Positions 1-9,519 of a DNA stretch of 33,271 bases are shown piece after piece (within the stretch, counting starts at the first letter, position 1; every line of letters begins with the position of its first letter). This stretch comes from Nitrospira sp. (lineage in GTDB: Bacteria > Nitrospirota > Nitrospiria > Nitrospirales > Nitrospiraceae), in assembly GCA_003135435.1 (NCBI GenBank), contig PLBR01000096.1:1-33271 (forward strand). The letters run 5' to 3'. The notes under the pieces were generated by a model. The model was not told the origin of the DNA, made no database searches, and saw only the letters and a list, made by a program, of their open reading frames with translations. The position numbers and the translations under genes were made by a program.

Positions 1-462
1 TGGCACTTCGACGAAGATCGCCCTGAACAACTACCGCCGAAGTTTGCGATGGGGACCTTCTTTGATGGCCGACCAGCTGGCGATTGGAAGGTGATCACGA
101 CTCCCAAAGCCTTGAGCCCACCGAACGTATTCGCACAGCTTCGGGAGAAAGGCGCTGAACATCACTACAATGTCGTGCTGATCGACGATACCAATACGGC
201 GGATCTCGACCTGTCTGTGTCTTTCCTGCCCATCTCCGGCAAGGCTGACATGGGTGGAGGTCTCATTTGGCGGGCCAAGGATGACCGCAACTATTATCTC
301 ACCCGCGGCATGATTGCCTCGAAAACCGAGATCATCCCGACCTTCATCTCTACCCAGGCCCAAAACCTGCCCGCCTTGGCCCTGGCGGCCACGATTCTCA
401 TAACTACGGCTTCGACCATTGCGCTGACCTCCTTCAAGTACTTCACCCGTGTTGACCCATGA
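1..462 (+). pseudogene. Chimeric remnant: DUF1080/LamG-like domain fragment (about 1-310) fused in frame to the C-terminal end of an ABC transporter permease (about 311-462)
   Basis: Open from base 1 (WHFDEDRPEQLPPKFAMGTFFDGRPAGDW...GGGLIWRAKDDRNYYLTR). This matches the style of the intact 1317-1934 paralog (GGLVWRWKDGDNYYVAR), then switches abruptly to GMIASKTEIIPTFISTQAQNLPALALAATILITTASTIALTSFKYFTRVDP, a hydrophobic permease-like tail. The stop overlaps (ATGA) the start of an ABC ATPase. Confidence 0.6.
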
Positions 463-1207
463 ACCACCTGTCGCTGCAACACATCAAGGCCGGTTATGGG
501 AACAAAGTCATCGTCAAAGACGTGTCGCTCGAGGTCGGGCCCAAAGAAGCGATGGTCGTCATGGGGCCGTCCGGCTGCGGTAAAACCACCCTCTTCCTTT
601 CCATTCTCGGAATCATCACCCCCGCCACGGCCAGATGCTTCTCAATGATCAAGACCTCGCCGCACTGCCCATCGAGCGCCGCAATATCGGTTATTTGCCG
701 CAAGCGAAAAACTATGGTCTGTTCCCGCATCTCAGTGTGCTGGATAACGTCACCTATGGTCTGCGAGTGCGCGGGGTCGATCGGAAGGAGCGCGACAAAC
801 GCGCCAAGAAAATGCTCGAACTGGTCGAGCTTCACGGTGTGGAGAAGCGCCGCGTCGACGAACTGTCCGGGGGGCAGAGCCAGCGCATCGATCTGGCGCG
901 CGCCCTGGCCATCGAACCCCAACTGCTTCTCCTCGAAGAACCGCTTTCCAACGTCGATCAAGTGACCAAGTTCGAGGTCGCCAGCGAACTGAAGAAACTG
1001 TTCGAACGAATCGAAATCCCGGTCTTGCTGGTGACCCATGGCCATGAGGATGCGGTATTTCTGGGCGGGCATTTGGCGGTCATGGTGGACGGGAAGATCG
1101 AGCAAGTGGGCACCGTAAAAAAGGTCATGCAGTCACCGAAAACCGATTTGATCAAGAGGCTGTTGCGGCCGTTCGGGGATCCGGACGAGCAACGCGTGGC
1201 GAAGTAG
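459..1207 (+). pseudogene. ABC transporter ATP-binding protein, disrupted by a single frameshift near 610-625
   Basis: Frame 459 gives MNHLSLQHIKAGYGNKVIVKDVSLEVGPKEAMVVMGPSGCGKTTLFLSILGIITP (Walker A). Continuation is in the frame of the 635..1207 ORF: (RHGQ)MLLNDQDLAALPIERRNIGYLPQ...LSGGQSQRIDLARALAIEPQLLLLEEPLSNVD...LLVTHGHEDA. One missing C in the run at about 618-622 would restore the frame. Confidence 0.75.
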
Positions 1208-1316
1208 CGAGAAGACCAGGAACATTCACGATTTCCGTGACAAGGCCACCTTAGTGTGAACCCTTGGGATTTAGACTGCACTCGATATGCAAAACTTAAA
1301 ATGAAACGAGGTTAAA

Positions 1317-1934
1317 ATGAAACTAACAACATTCACACTTCTAGGAGTATTTATGACGACAACCGCTTTTGCTGAAACTATCAACTTTGACAATGAAACA
1401 CCTGGATCACTCCCACATGGATGGATCGCCGGAGTGACTGGCAAAGGTCAGCCCCAATGGGCAATCGAGGCTGATCCAACGGCTCCCAGTAAACCAAATG
1501 TTTTGAAGCAGTCCGGTGAGGGTACGTTCCCCTGGTCCGTGAAAAAAGATGTTTCACTCACTGATGGTTTTGTCGAAGTAAAGTTCAAGTCACTTTCAGG
1601 AAATGAAGATCAGGCTGGTGGACTTGTTTGGCGTTGGAAGGATGGAGACAACTATTATGTCGCTAGAGCCAACGCTTTAGAAAACAACGTCTCACTTTAT
1701 CATACGGAGCGTGGGAGTCGCAAAACGATCCAATACGTGAAGGCTCCCGTTGTCCCAAACCAGTGGCACACGCTTCGAGTGACATTCTCGGAAAAGCACA
1801 TCACCGTTTCCTTAGATGGAAAGACCTACATCGAGCAGGACGATGAACATATCTCCGGTGCCGGCGCGGTGGGGGTTTGGACCAAGGCAGACAGCGTGAC
1901 GTCCTTTGATGATTTCAATTACGGGGGCAAATGA
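1317..1934 (+). CDS. Exported DUF1080/LamG-like (3-keto-disaccharide hydrolase-like fold) protein
   Basis: 205 aa ORF with signal peptide (MKLTTFTLLGVFMTTTAFAE) and motifs GGLVWRWKDGDNYYVARAN...QWHTLRVTFSEKHITVSLDGKTYIEQDD...GVWTKADSVTSFDDF. Confidence 0.65.
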   Translation: MKLTTFTLLGVFMTTTAFAETINFDNETPGSLPHGWIAGVTGKGQPQWAIEADPTAPSKPNVLKQSGEGTFPWSVKKDVSLTDGFVEVKFKSLSGNEDQAGGLVWRWKDGDNYYVARANALENNVSLYHTERGSRKTIQYVKAPVVPNQWHTLRVTFSEKHITVSLDGKTYIEQDDEHISGAGAVGVWTKADSVTSFDDFNYGGK

Positions 1935-2092
1935 GTCTGGATGAGACTTTATCGAGGGCGTACCGGGGAAAAATTCCCAGAATATCGAAGAAATCAGAGC
2001 CGCGTGCTAAAAATACCCGCGCATGCGTTTTCCCGCTTCAATAGTTTACTGATGAAGCGCAATACATAGAAAGGCTGAGGTGCTGAAATGGA

Positions 2093-2760
2093 ATGTTCAA
2101 GATATTTGATAGGGTTCTGCTCGCCACATTATTGGGAGGCCAACTTGTCTTTGCCGGTGAGAGCAGTTTGGGGTCTTCGCGTCTTCGTGCTTATATCATG
2201 AACTTTGAGGGCGAAGAAATTTCGGTGTGTGAAAGATCAAAAGGAGATTGCACAGATCAAGACCGGGCAAAAGCCACATGGCGTGGCTATCGCTCAAGAT
2301 GGTTCCGAGGTGTTCGTGACCAAGGTGAGGGCGACGGCAGACTCTCTTTCATTGATCCGAAGGAAAATAAAGTTACAGAGGCGATCAAGGTGGGAAGTCA
2401 TCCTCAGCAGTTGGCGACATCCCAGGACGGATCGACGCTTTATGTGCCTCTCAACGGTGATCATGCTGTCGCAATCGCCTTCGTGTAACCCCCGATGGCC
2501 AAGAGCTTTGGCTCACGACTCAACTGAACGATCAGATCACGATCATTAATCCAAAGACATTAGAGCCGATTGCGACGTTGGAGGCTGGAAGAAGTTCTAA
2601 CTGGATTGAATTCACCCCTGATAGCAAGACTGCCGTTGTCAGCAATACCTCTGCAAATGACGTGAGCCTTATCGACGTAAAGAGACGATCGCAATTCAAG
2701 AGAGTCCCTGTCGTGAAAGCGCCAAAGAGATTAGCCGTAGGACTTGTAAAAGTAGAGTAA
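2093..2760 (+). pseudogene. YVTN-type beta-propeller protein, multiply frameshifted
   Basis: Successive blade-like segments lie in three frames: KDQKEIAQIKTGQKPHGVAIAQDGSEVFVT (frame of 2205), then GRLSFIDPKENKVTEAIKVGSHPQQLATSQDGSTLYVPLNGDHAVAI (frame of 2093), then RVTPDGQELWLTTQLNDQITIINPKTLEPIATLEAGRSSNWIEFTPDSKTAVVSNTSANDVSLID (frame of 2578). Confidence 0.75.
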
Positions 2761-2828
2761 CGAAACAAGAAAAAGGTCTGGGCGTATCAGGTTCGAGCCC
2801 GTCTTGTCGTTTGAAAGGAGTGCTGAAT

Positions 2829-3257
2829 GTGAAATGGATTACACGCGAACGACCGAAGATCGACCGCATCGCCTGCCCATGGCTGATCCAGAAATTCGTC
2901 GATCCGGAAGCCGAATTCCTGTATGTGCCCAAAGACAAGGTGCTCACGGCAGCCCGGGAAAAGGACGCCATACCTTACGATATACCCGGAGTTGAGCTGA
3001 CGCATGACGGCACCTCTTGCAGCTTCGACGCGATCATAAAAAAGTACAAGGTCGAAGACCCTGCGGTTCTGGCCCTTGCCAAAATCGTCCGGGCCGCCGA
3101 TACGGATACGCTTGACACTGCGCCAGAGGCCGCCGGGTTGCTCGCGATCACCAAAGGTCTTTCCGCCAATATGCCGGACGATCACGCCATGCTGAAGGCC
3201 GGAATGGTGATCTATGACGCGCTTTACACCTGGTGCAACAACCAGAACAATAGCTGA
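2829..3257 (+). CDS. ChrB C-terminal-domain (chromate resistance-associated) protein
   Basis: VKWITRERPKIDRIACPWLIQKFVDPEAEFLYVPKDKV...DGTSCSFDAIIKKYKV...LALAKIVRAADTD is a typical ChrB-domain sequence. GTG start at 2829 with AAAGGAG 8 nt upstream. Confidence 0.8.
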   Translation: MKWITRERPKIDRIACPWLIQKFVDPEAEFLYVPKDKVLTAAREKDAIPYDIPGVELTHDGTSCSFDAIIKKYKVEDPAVLALAKIVRAADTDTLDTAPEAAGLLAITKGLSANMPDDHAMLKAGMVIYDALYTWCNNQNNS

Positions 3258-4425
3258 CTTCCTCGGCCTCAGGCGCAACATCCTGGTTTTGCTGGGTGCC
3301 CTCGTTGTCGCGCTGACCGGCGAACGCCTGTGGCTGGGATTTGCCTCCAAATATCTTGAGACGTTGGGGGCGGGCGTTTTCCTTATCGGACTCTTTGACG
3401 CCCTCCAGACCCTTCTGGGGGCAATCTATGCCTACCCAGGGGCCTGGCTGACAGACCGTTTGGGCCAACGGAAGTCTCTGCTTGTCTTTAGCGCCGTATC
3501 GATTGCGGGATACGGGATTGTCTATCTCTGGCCGAGCCGTTTTGCCCTGTTAATCGGCGCATTCTTCTTTTCTGCCTGGAGTTCCCTCTCACTCCCCGCC
3601 ACATTTTCAATCGTCGCGTCCGAGTTGCGCAATGATCAGCACACGATGGGAATCGGCGTCCAGTCCTTGATCCGGCGAGTGCCCATGATGCTGGGCCCCC
3701 TGATCGGGGGATGGCTGATCACGCGCTGGGGGTGGAACCAGGGGGTTCACATAGCGCTGCTCGCCTGCATCGCGCTTGCTGCGCTGACCTTTGTGCTGCA
3801 ACTACTGATGCACCAAGATGTTCCGGTGTTATCACCTGTGGCTGAATGGGACCACCGTTTCATGGATGTGTTTCGGGCATTCCCTCCTCAACTAAAAGAA
3901 CTGCTACTCAGCGACATCCTGATCCGCTTTGGCGAGCGCATTCCTTATGCGTTCGTCATTTTATGGGTGGTGAACGGGAACGGGATTTCAGCCCAGGGCT
4001 TCGGCGTACTAACGGCAATTGAAATGGCGACAGCGGCGGTGTGTTATATTCCCGTCGCGCACCTTGCCGACAAGTACGGGCGGCAGCCATTTGTATTGGC
4101 AACATTTGTGTTCTTCACGCTGTTCCCCGTAAGCCTGCTGTTCGCCCATAGTTTTACTGCGCTGGCACTGACCTTCGCCATTCGCGGGCTGAAGGAGTTC
4201 GGCGAACCGGCGAGGAAGGCGCTGATTATTTCCTATGCGCCTCCATCCCTGCAGTCCAAGGCCTACGGCGTGTACTACCTCATCCGTGATGGCGTCGTTA
4301 CCTCGGGTTCGTTTGTGGGCGCGGCTCTTTGGGCATACTCTCCTCAAGCCAATTTCCTTGGTGCGGTCGCGTGCGGACTCCTCGGAACCCTATGGTTCTA
4401 CTTTTTCATTTTTCGGCGGAAATAG
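3214..4425 (+). CDS. MFS transporter
   Basis: 403 aa with about 12 hydrophobic segments and MFS loop motifs (AWLTDRLGQRKSLL, AHLADKYGRQPFVL). Overlaps the 3' end of the ChrB-domain gene. Confidence 0.85.
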   Translation: MTRFTPGATTRTIADFLGLRRNILVLLGALVVALTGERLWLGFASKYLETLGAGVFLIGLFDALQTLLGAIYAYPGAWLTDRLGQRKSLLVFSAVSIAGYGIVYLWPSRFALLIGAFFFSAWSSLSLPATFSIVASELRNDQHTMGIGVQSLIRRVPMMLGPLIGGWLITRWGWNQGVHIALLACIALAALTFVLQLLMHQDVPVLSPVAEWDHRFMDVFRAFPPQLKELLLSDILIRFGERIPYAFVILWVVNGNGISAQGFGVLTAIEMATAAVCYIPVAHLADKYGRQPFVLATFVFFTLFPVSLLFAHSFTALALTFAIRGLKEFGEPARKALIISYAPPSLQSKAYGVYYLIRDGVVTSGSFVGAALWAYSPQANFLGAVACGLLGTLWFYFFIFRRK

Positions 4426-5207
4426 TTACTCACGCTATATTCTCAGACCCGGCGACACGCCGAGCTTGATGCCATGGAGGTGAAGCCAGCAAACAACTCA
4501 GATGCAGCAAGAAATGATTTGCCGTCACTACTCGCCGCCGGGCTTCTTGCCACCTCCCGTTCTTGAGCGCTTCTGCTCAGAAGGATAGTTTGGCGCGGAT
4601 CTGGCCCTTCGATGATATCCCGGTCAACCAAGTCCCTCTCATTTTGTTCGGTGCATTTTTTGATGGCCGGCCTTTATTAATAAAATTCCGCTAAAAGTTA
4701 GGTCTAGGTGCCAACCTGGTGCCAAACTCACCCTACCCACCACAACTCACACCTATATTGAGTCATGCCTCCTCCTCGCCGTTTGATGAGGATATATCAT
4801 CCTGGGTGTTCTGAGTTAGGCCTTCGGCAGGACTCTCAATCAGCAGGCCTCGTCTTTCATTGCACCGCATCCCATCGTGTTTTTGTTGTAGCCACCGGCA
4901 ATGGCCGACCGGCTAGCACCTACGAGGCGCACTGCTCGCGCCAGCTTCACTGTCACTCCCTCCGCTTGATCCTCTCCGCCACGCCGGCAACGGCCTCTGC
5001 CTCGTGTTTCCTCTCTCCACGCCCCGCCTGTGATTTCCTCAATCCCCCTCCTACAATGGGCCTCCATGCGAGGGCCCCATGCCCTTCTCGATTCGCCCCT
5101 ACCGCCGTTTCCTCGTGCAACGCTTCGTCACATACAATCCGGGTCCGGTCCTCAAGCTTCCGCTGGCCTACTGTTCGGGTAAGTCTTACACAGAGCCCTC
5201 CAGTGCC

Positions 5208-8200
5208 TCACTCAGTAACGAACCATGCCTGTTTCTTGATCGACACCCTTGGTGCACTCACCCGCGTATAGAGTGCCGGGATAATCAGTAACGTTAAAAT
5301 CGTCGAGGTGAACAAGCCTCCGATGACGACAGTCGCGAGGGGCCGCTGGACCTCGGCTCCCATGCTGGTGGCCACCGCCATAGGAAGAAAGCCGAGGCTG
5401 GCGACGAGTGCGGTCATCAGCACGGGCCTGAGTCGGTCGATCGCTCCTTGCATGACTGCCTGATCAGTTGAAAGCCCTTCTGCTTCGAGTAGCCGGATGT
5501 GGCTAACCAGCACGACACCATTGAGCACCGCGATGCCGAACAGGGCTATGAATCCAATGACCGCTGACATACTGAGTGGCAAACCGCGTAGCCAAAGGGC
5601 CACGATGCCACCGGATAAGGCCAAGGGGACATTGAGAAAAATCAGCAGCGCGGGACGCATGGCTCCGAAGATGACCGACAGCACACCCAGAATCAGGAGG
5701 AGAGTGATGGGCACGACCACGGCCAAGCGGCTGGTGGCCTCTTGGAGATGCTCAAACTGTCCGCCCCATGTCAATTCGTACCCTATCGGGAGCGATACCT
5801 CGCGCGCCACTGTACGCTGAGCCTCTGCCACAAAGCTGCCGAGATCCCTCCCTCGAATGTTGGATTCCACGACGATACGCCGCTGTACATGCTCCCGGCT
5901 GATCTGCGCCGGTCCCGTATCTACCCGGATGGCCGCCACGCGGGAGAGCGGGACGAGTTCACCATGACTGGTGGGAATGAGCAGATTGCCCAGTGCGGCA
6001 GGATCAACTGATGCACTGTCGGCTAAGCGGACGACGAGATCAAATCGTCGTGGGCCTTGGACCACGGTACCGACGACGCGTCCCACACGTGTGGTTTGGA
6101 CGAGGGTGAGTACCTCGTCTGCCGTGAGCCCATACCGGGCGATCTGTTCCCGGTCCACAATCACTCGCAGAAGTGGGAGGCCCGCGACCTGCTCAACTTT
6201 GACGTCTGCTGCGCCACGCACGGTTTCCAATACACGCGCCACGGCCTCTCCCTGCTGCTTGAGCACCTCCAGATCAGGCCCAAAGATTTTGACGGCGAGG
6301 TCTGAGCGCGTTCCTGCGATCAACTCATTGAAGCGCATCTCGATCGGTTGCGTAAAGCCGAGGCCGACGCCCGGAACCGCATCGAGAATGGCGGGCCTCA
6401 TCTTGGCGATCAGGTCCTCGCGAGTGCCGGCCGTCGTCCATTCGTGCTGCGGCTTGAGAATGACGAACACATCGGACAACTCTACTCCCATCACGTCGGT
6501 CGGCACCTCGGGACTCCCGGTTCTGGTCACCACCTGCACGACTTCCGGAAATCGGCGAAGCACCCGTTCAACGTCCAAGGCATTCCGGACCGACTCGCTC
6601 AGGGATACGCTCGGTAATCGCCACACCTGAATCGCCATGTCTCCCTCGTCGAGTCGAGGCACAAACTCGATGCCGAGCCACCCGGTAATTCCGAGACTCA
6701 CGACAAACAGCCCAACCGCTAGCGTGACTACCCACGCTGGGCGCGCGATCGCCCATCTGAGACAGGGCTCGTAGGCACGGCGCAGCAGGCCCATCACACG
6801 CGTGTCTTCATGCCCGGGTGGAGCCCGCACAAACCACAACGCGAGCAGCGGGGTGACCGTCACCGCGAGGAGGAGCGATCCGGCCAGGGCCAGAATGACG
6901 GTCAATGCCATCGGACGGAACATCTTCCCCTCGATGCCGGTGAGTGCCAGGATCGGCACGTACACGAGAATGATGATGCTGACGGCGAGGGTCATGGGGC
7001 GAAGGACCTCGCGACCGGCCGCCTGGATCTCACTCAACCGTGCTTCCGGGCTCATGACGCCTTTCTTCGCCAACCGTCGCAGAATGTTGTCAATCATCAC
7101 CACCGAGCCATCCACGAGCAAACCGAAATCGATGGCGCCGAGGCTCATGAGGTTGCCGGAGAGTCCGGCCTGCATCATCCCGCTGAACGCGATCAGCATC
7201 GACAATGGGATGGCCAACGCCACGATCACGCCGGCGCGGAGATCGCCGAGAAAGAGGAACAGCACGGCAATGACGAGGAGTCCACCTTCAAGCAGATTAT
7301 TGCGTACGGTGCGTATCACCTGCGAGACCAACAGCGTTCGGTCGTAGTAGGGTTCGATGGTCACACCAGAGGGGAGGGTCGCTTCAATCTCTCTCACTCG
7401 GGTTTTGACACGCTCGACGACCTGCTGGGCATTCTCACCCGCCAACATCTGGACCATGCCGATGACGGTTTCGCCCTCTCCCATCGCCGTCGCCGCACCG
7501 ATGCGGAGTGCCGACGCCTCCTTCACCTCCGCAAGGTCTGAAATGTAGATCGGTACTCCACCGGGGCCGTGTGCCACCACAATCCTCGCGAGGTCGGCCA
7601 CCTGTGTCGCCAAGGCTTCACCACGAATGAGCAATTGCTCGCGTTGATGCTCAATGTAGCCACCGCCTGCGATGGCATTGTTGCGTTCGAGCGCCTCAAA
7701 CACGTGCCGAAGCGAGAGTTTAAAGGACAGGAGCTTCGCGGGATCCACTACGACTTGGAACTGTTGAGGTTCTCCCCCCCAAATATTGACTTCCACCACG
7801 CCCGGCACCGCTCGCAACCGCATCCCGATATCCCATTCGAGGAGTGTCCGGAGGGCCATGGGGCTGTAGCCGGTTCCTTTCACTGTGAATTGATAGACTT
7901 CGCCCAAGCCGGTCGTCAGCGGTCCCACGATCGGACGGCCATGCTCGACTGGAATACGTTCCATCGCGCGGGTCAGCCGTTCGGTGACCAACTGTCTCGC
8001 GCGGTAGATGTCCGTCTGATCTTCGAAAATTGCGGTGACCGCCGAGAGCCCATAGCGCGACACAGAGCGGAGCTCGCGTAGGGCGGGCAATCCGCTCAGC
8101 GAGGCCTCGATCGGAAACGTGATGAACTGTTCCACTTCAACCGGGCCAAGCGATGGGGAACGGGTCAGGATTTGAACCTGGACCGGCGTCAGATCCGGCA

Positions 8201-8312
8201 TCGCGTCAATGGTGAGGTGTCTCAGCGACCACAGGCCGATGGCGATCACCATCATCACCGCCACCAGAGTGAAGAAGCGGTAGCGCAGCGAGAGGATGAA
8301 CAGCCTTTCCAT
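5208..8312 (-). CDS. Heavy-metal efflux RND pump (CzcA/CusA family)
   Basis: About 1034 aa from MERLFILSLRYRFFTLV. RND features include DFGLLVDGSVVMIDNILRR in TM4, PRLDEGDMAIQVWRLP and AVLNGVVLVSHI. Followed on the minus strand by no further operon gene. Confidence 0.92.
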   Translation of the reverse strand: MERLFILSLRYRFFTLVAVMMVIAIGLWSLRHLTIDAMPDLTPVQVQILTRSPSLGPVEVEQFITFPIEASLSGLPALRELRSVSRYGLSAVTAIFEDQTDIYRARQLVTERLTRAMERIPVEHGRPIVGPLTTGLGEVYQFTVKGTGYSPMALRTLLEWDIGMRLRAVPGVVEVNIWGGEPQQFQVVVDPAKLLSFKLSLRHVFEALERNNAIAGGGYIEHQREQLLIRGEALATQVADLARIVVAHGPGGVPIYISDLAEVKEASALRIGAATAMGEGETVIGMVQMLAGENAQQVVERVKTRVREIEATLPSGVTIEPYYDRTLLVSQVIRTVRNNLLEGGLLVIAVLFLFLGDLRAGVIVALAIPLSMLIAFSGMMQAGLSGNLMSLGAIDFGLLVDGSVVMIDNILRRLAKKGVMSPEARLSEIQAAGREVLRPMTLAVSIIILVYVPILALTGIEGKMFRPMALTVILALAGSLLLAVTVTPLLALWFVRAPPGHEDTRVMGLLRRAYEPCLRWAIARPAWVVTLAVGLFVVSLGITGWLGIEFVPRLDEGDMAIQVWRLPSVSLSESVRNALDVERVLRRFPEVVQVVTRTGSPEVPTDVMGVELSDVFVILKPQHEWTTAGTREDLIAKMRPAILDAVPGVGLGFTQPIEMRFNELIAGTRSDLAVKIFGPDLEVLKQQGEAVARVLETVRGAADVKVEQVAGLPLLRVIVDREQIARYGLTADEVLTLVQTTRVGRVVGTVVQGPRRFDLVVRLADSASVDPAALGNLLIPTSHGELVPLSRVAAIRVDTGPAQISREHVQRRIVVESNIRGRDLGSFVAEAQRTVAREVSLPIGYELTWGGQFEHLQEATSRLAVVVPITLLLILGVLSVIFGAMRPALLIFLNVPLALSGGIVALWLRGLPLSMSAVIGFIALFGIAVLNGVVLVSHIRLLEAEGLSTDQAVMQGAIDRLRPVLMTALVASLGFLPMAVATSMGAEVQRPLATVVIGGLFTSTILTLLIIPALYTRVSAPRVSIKKQAWFVTE

Positions 8313-8313
8313 C

Positions 8314-9498
8314 TTACCCTCCCTCTCCGGACCCGATGTGTTCTTTGAGTAGTACGTTCTTGAGGTCAAAGACGCCGTCGACCACCACCTGCTCGCCCAC
8401 TGTCAGTCCGTTCTGCACTTCAACCCAACCCCCGCCTTCGCGGCCGACTTCGATCGGGACGAATGCATACCCAGTCTCCCGCTGCACGAAGACGCCACGC
8501 ACGTTGCCCACCATCGTCAGGGCCGACACGGGGACGGCCAAGGTTGGTGGACTCGCGATAGCCAGTTGAACATCGACATACTCTCGTGGCTTCAAGCTAT
8601 GCAGTTGGTTCGCGACCTCGAACCGAACTCGAATCGTGCGCGTGGTCTCGTCCGCTACCGGCGCAAGATATGTGAGCGGAGCCGTGACCGGCTCACCGCC
8701 CTTTGGCAGGATCGTCCCCACATCGCCCTCTTTGAACTTTCGGGCCTGTTCGATCGACAGATTTGCAAAGACCCAGACCCGGCTCGTGTCCACGACCTCG
8801 AACAGTTCATTTCCAGGAGTGACTCCCTGCCCCTGTACCACATTTTGCGCAACCACCATCCCGGCAATCGGCGAGGTGAGGGTATAGCGATGCCCCTCCT
8901 GGTGGCTTCCATGCTCTAACTGATGCAATTCACCGGTTGTCATGCCCATACTCAGGAGCTTCTCACGGACATGCTGATGACGGGCCTGCGCTTCAATGTA
9001 GTGACCTCGTTCTTCGACCAGCCGGCGCTCCGTCACGATCTGATCGGCTGCCAGTTTCTCAGTCCGTCGGTACCCGCTCTCGGCCACGTCGACCTGGGCC
9101 TTGGTCACGAGATATTCCTGGACCAACTCATCCAAGCGCAGACTGTCAATGGCCACCAACGGCTGACCGCGTCGGACGCGATCACCCAACTGGACATGGA
9201 TGCGCTCGACTTGCCCTTCAATCCGGGACATAATTTTGGCGACCTGCTTCGGATCGAGCGCGACTTCGCCTGGGGCCGTCACCACTTCTGGAACCACGTG
9301 CATGGCGACCGTGTCGGTCCGTACTCGATCCCGCACGGCCGCCGGGGCCTGAATGGTGCTGATGCGAGGAGCGCCTGACTGTGGGCTGGCTTTCGGCGGC
9401 GGAGTCGGCTGTTCACTCCCGCGGTCTCCGCAGGCCGTGACGAACAGGAATAGCGCGAGCACACCCGATCCGGTCTGTGCTGTCCATCTGGTTCTCAT
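8314..9498 (-). CDS. Efflux RND transporter periplasmic adaptor subunit (CzcB/CusB family)
   Basis: Lipoprotein-like N-terminus (LALFLFVTACGDRGSEQ) and MFP motifs (GQVERIHVQLGDRVRRGQPLVAIDS, LTSPIAGMVVAQNVVQGQGVTPG). Immediately upstream of the pump. Confidence 0.9.
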   Translation of the reverse strand: MRTRWTAQTGSGVLALFLFVTACGDRGSEQPTPPPKASPQSGAPRISTIQAPAAVRDRVRTDTVAMHVVPEVVTAPGEVALDPKQVAKIMSRIEGQVERIHVQLGDRVRRGQPLVAIDSLRLDELVQEYLVTKAQVDVAESGYRRTEKLAADQIVTERRLVEERGHYIEAQARHQHVREKLLSMGMTTGELHQLEHGSHQEGHRYTLTSPIAGMVVAQNVVQGQGVTPGNELFEVVDTSRVWVFANLSIEQARKFKEGDVGTILPKGGEPVTAPLTYLAPVADETTRTIRVRFEVANQLHSLKPREYVDVQLAIASPPTLAVPVSALTMVGNVRGVFVQRETGYAFVPIEVGREGGGWVEVQNGLTVGEQVVVDGVFDLKNVLLKEHIGSGEGG

Positions 9499-9519
9499 GG
9501 TCAGGCTCCTTCTGAATCG

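Noticed and set aside
2785-2815. tRNA T-arm-like string GGTTCGAGCCC upstream of the ChrB gene
   Set aside because: Only two of five T-stem pairs form and no upstream cloverleaf is visible. Not supported as a tRNA or attachment-site remnant.
4765-5271. 168-aa plus-strand ORF in the MFS/RND gap
   Set aside because: Ser/Pro/Arg/Cys-rich, no domain-like pattern, overlaps the end of the RND pump gene.
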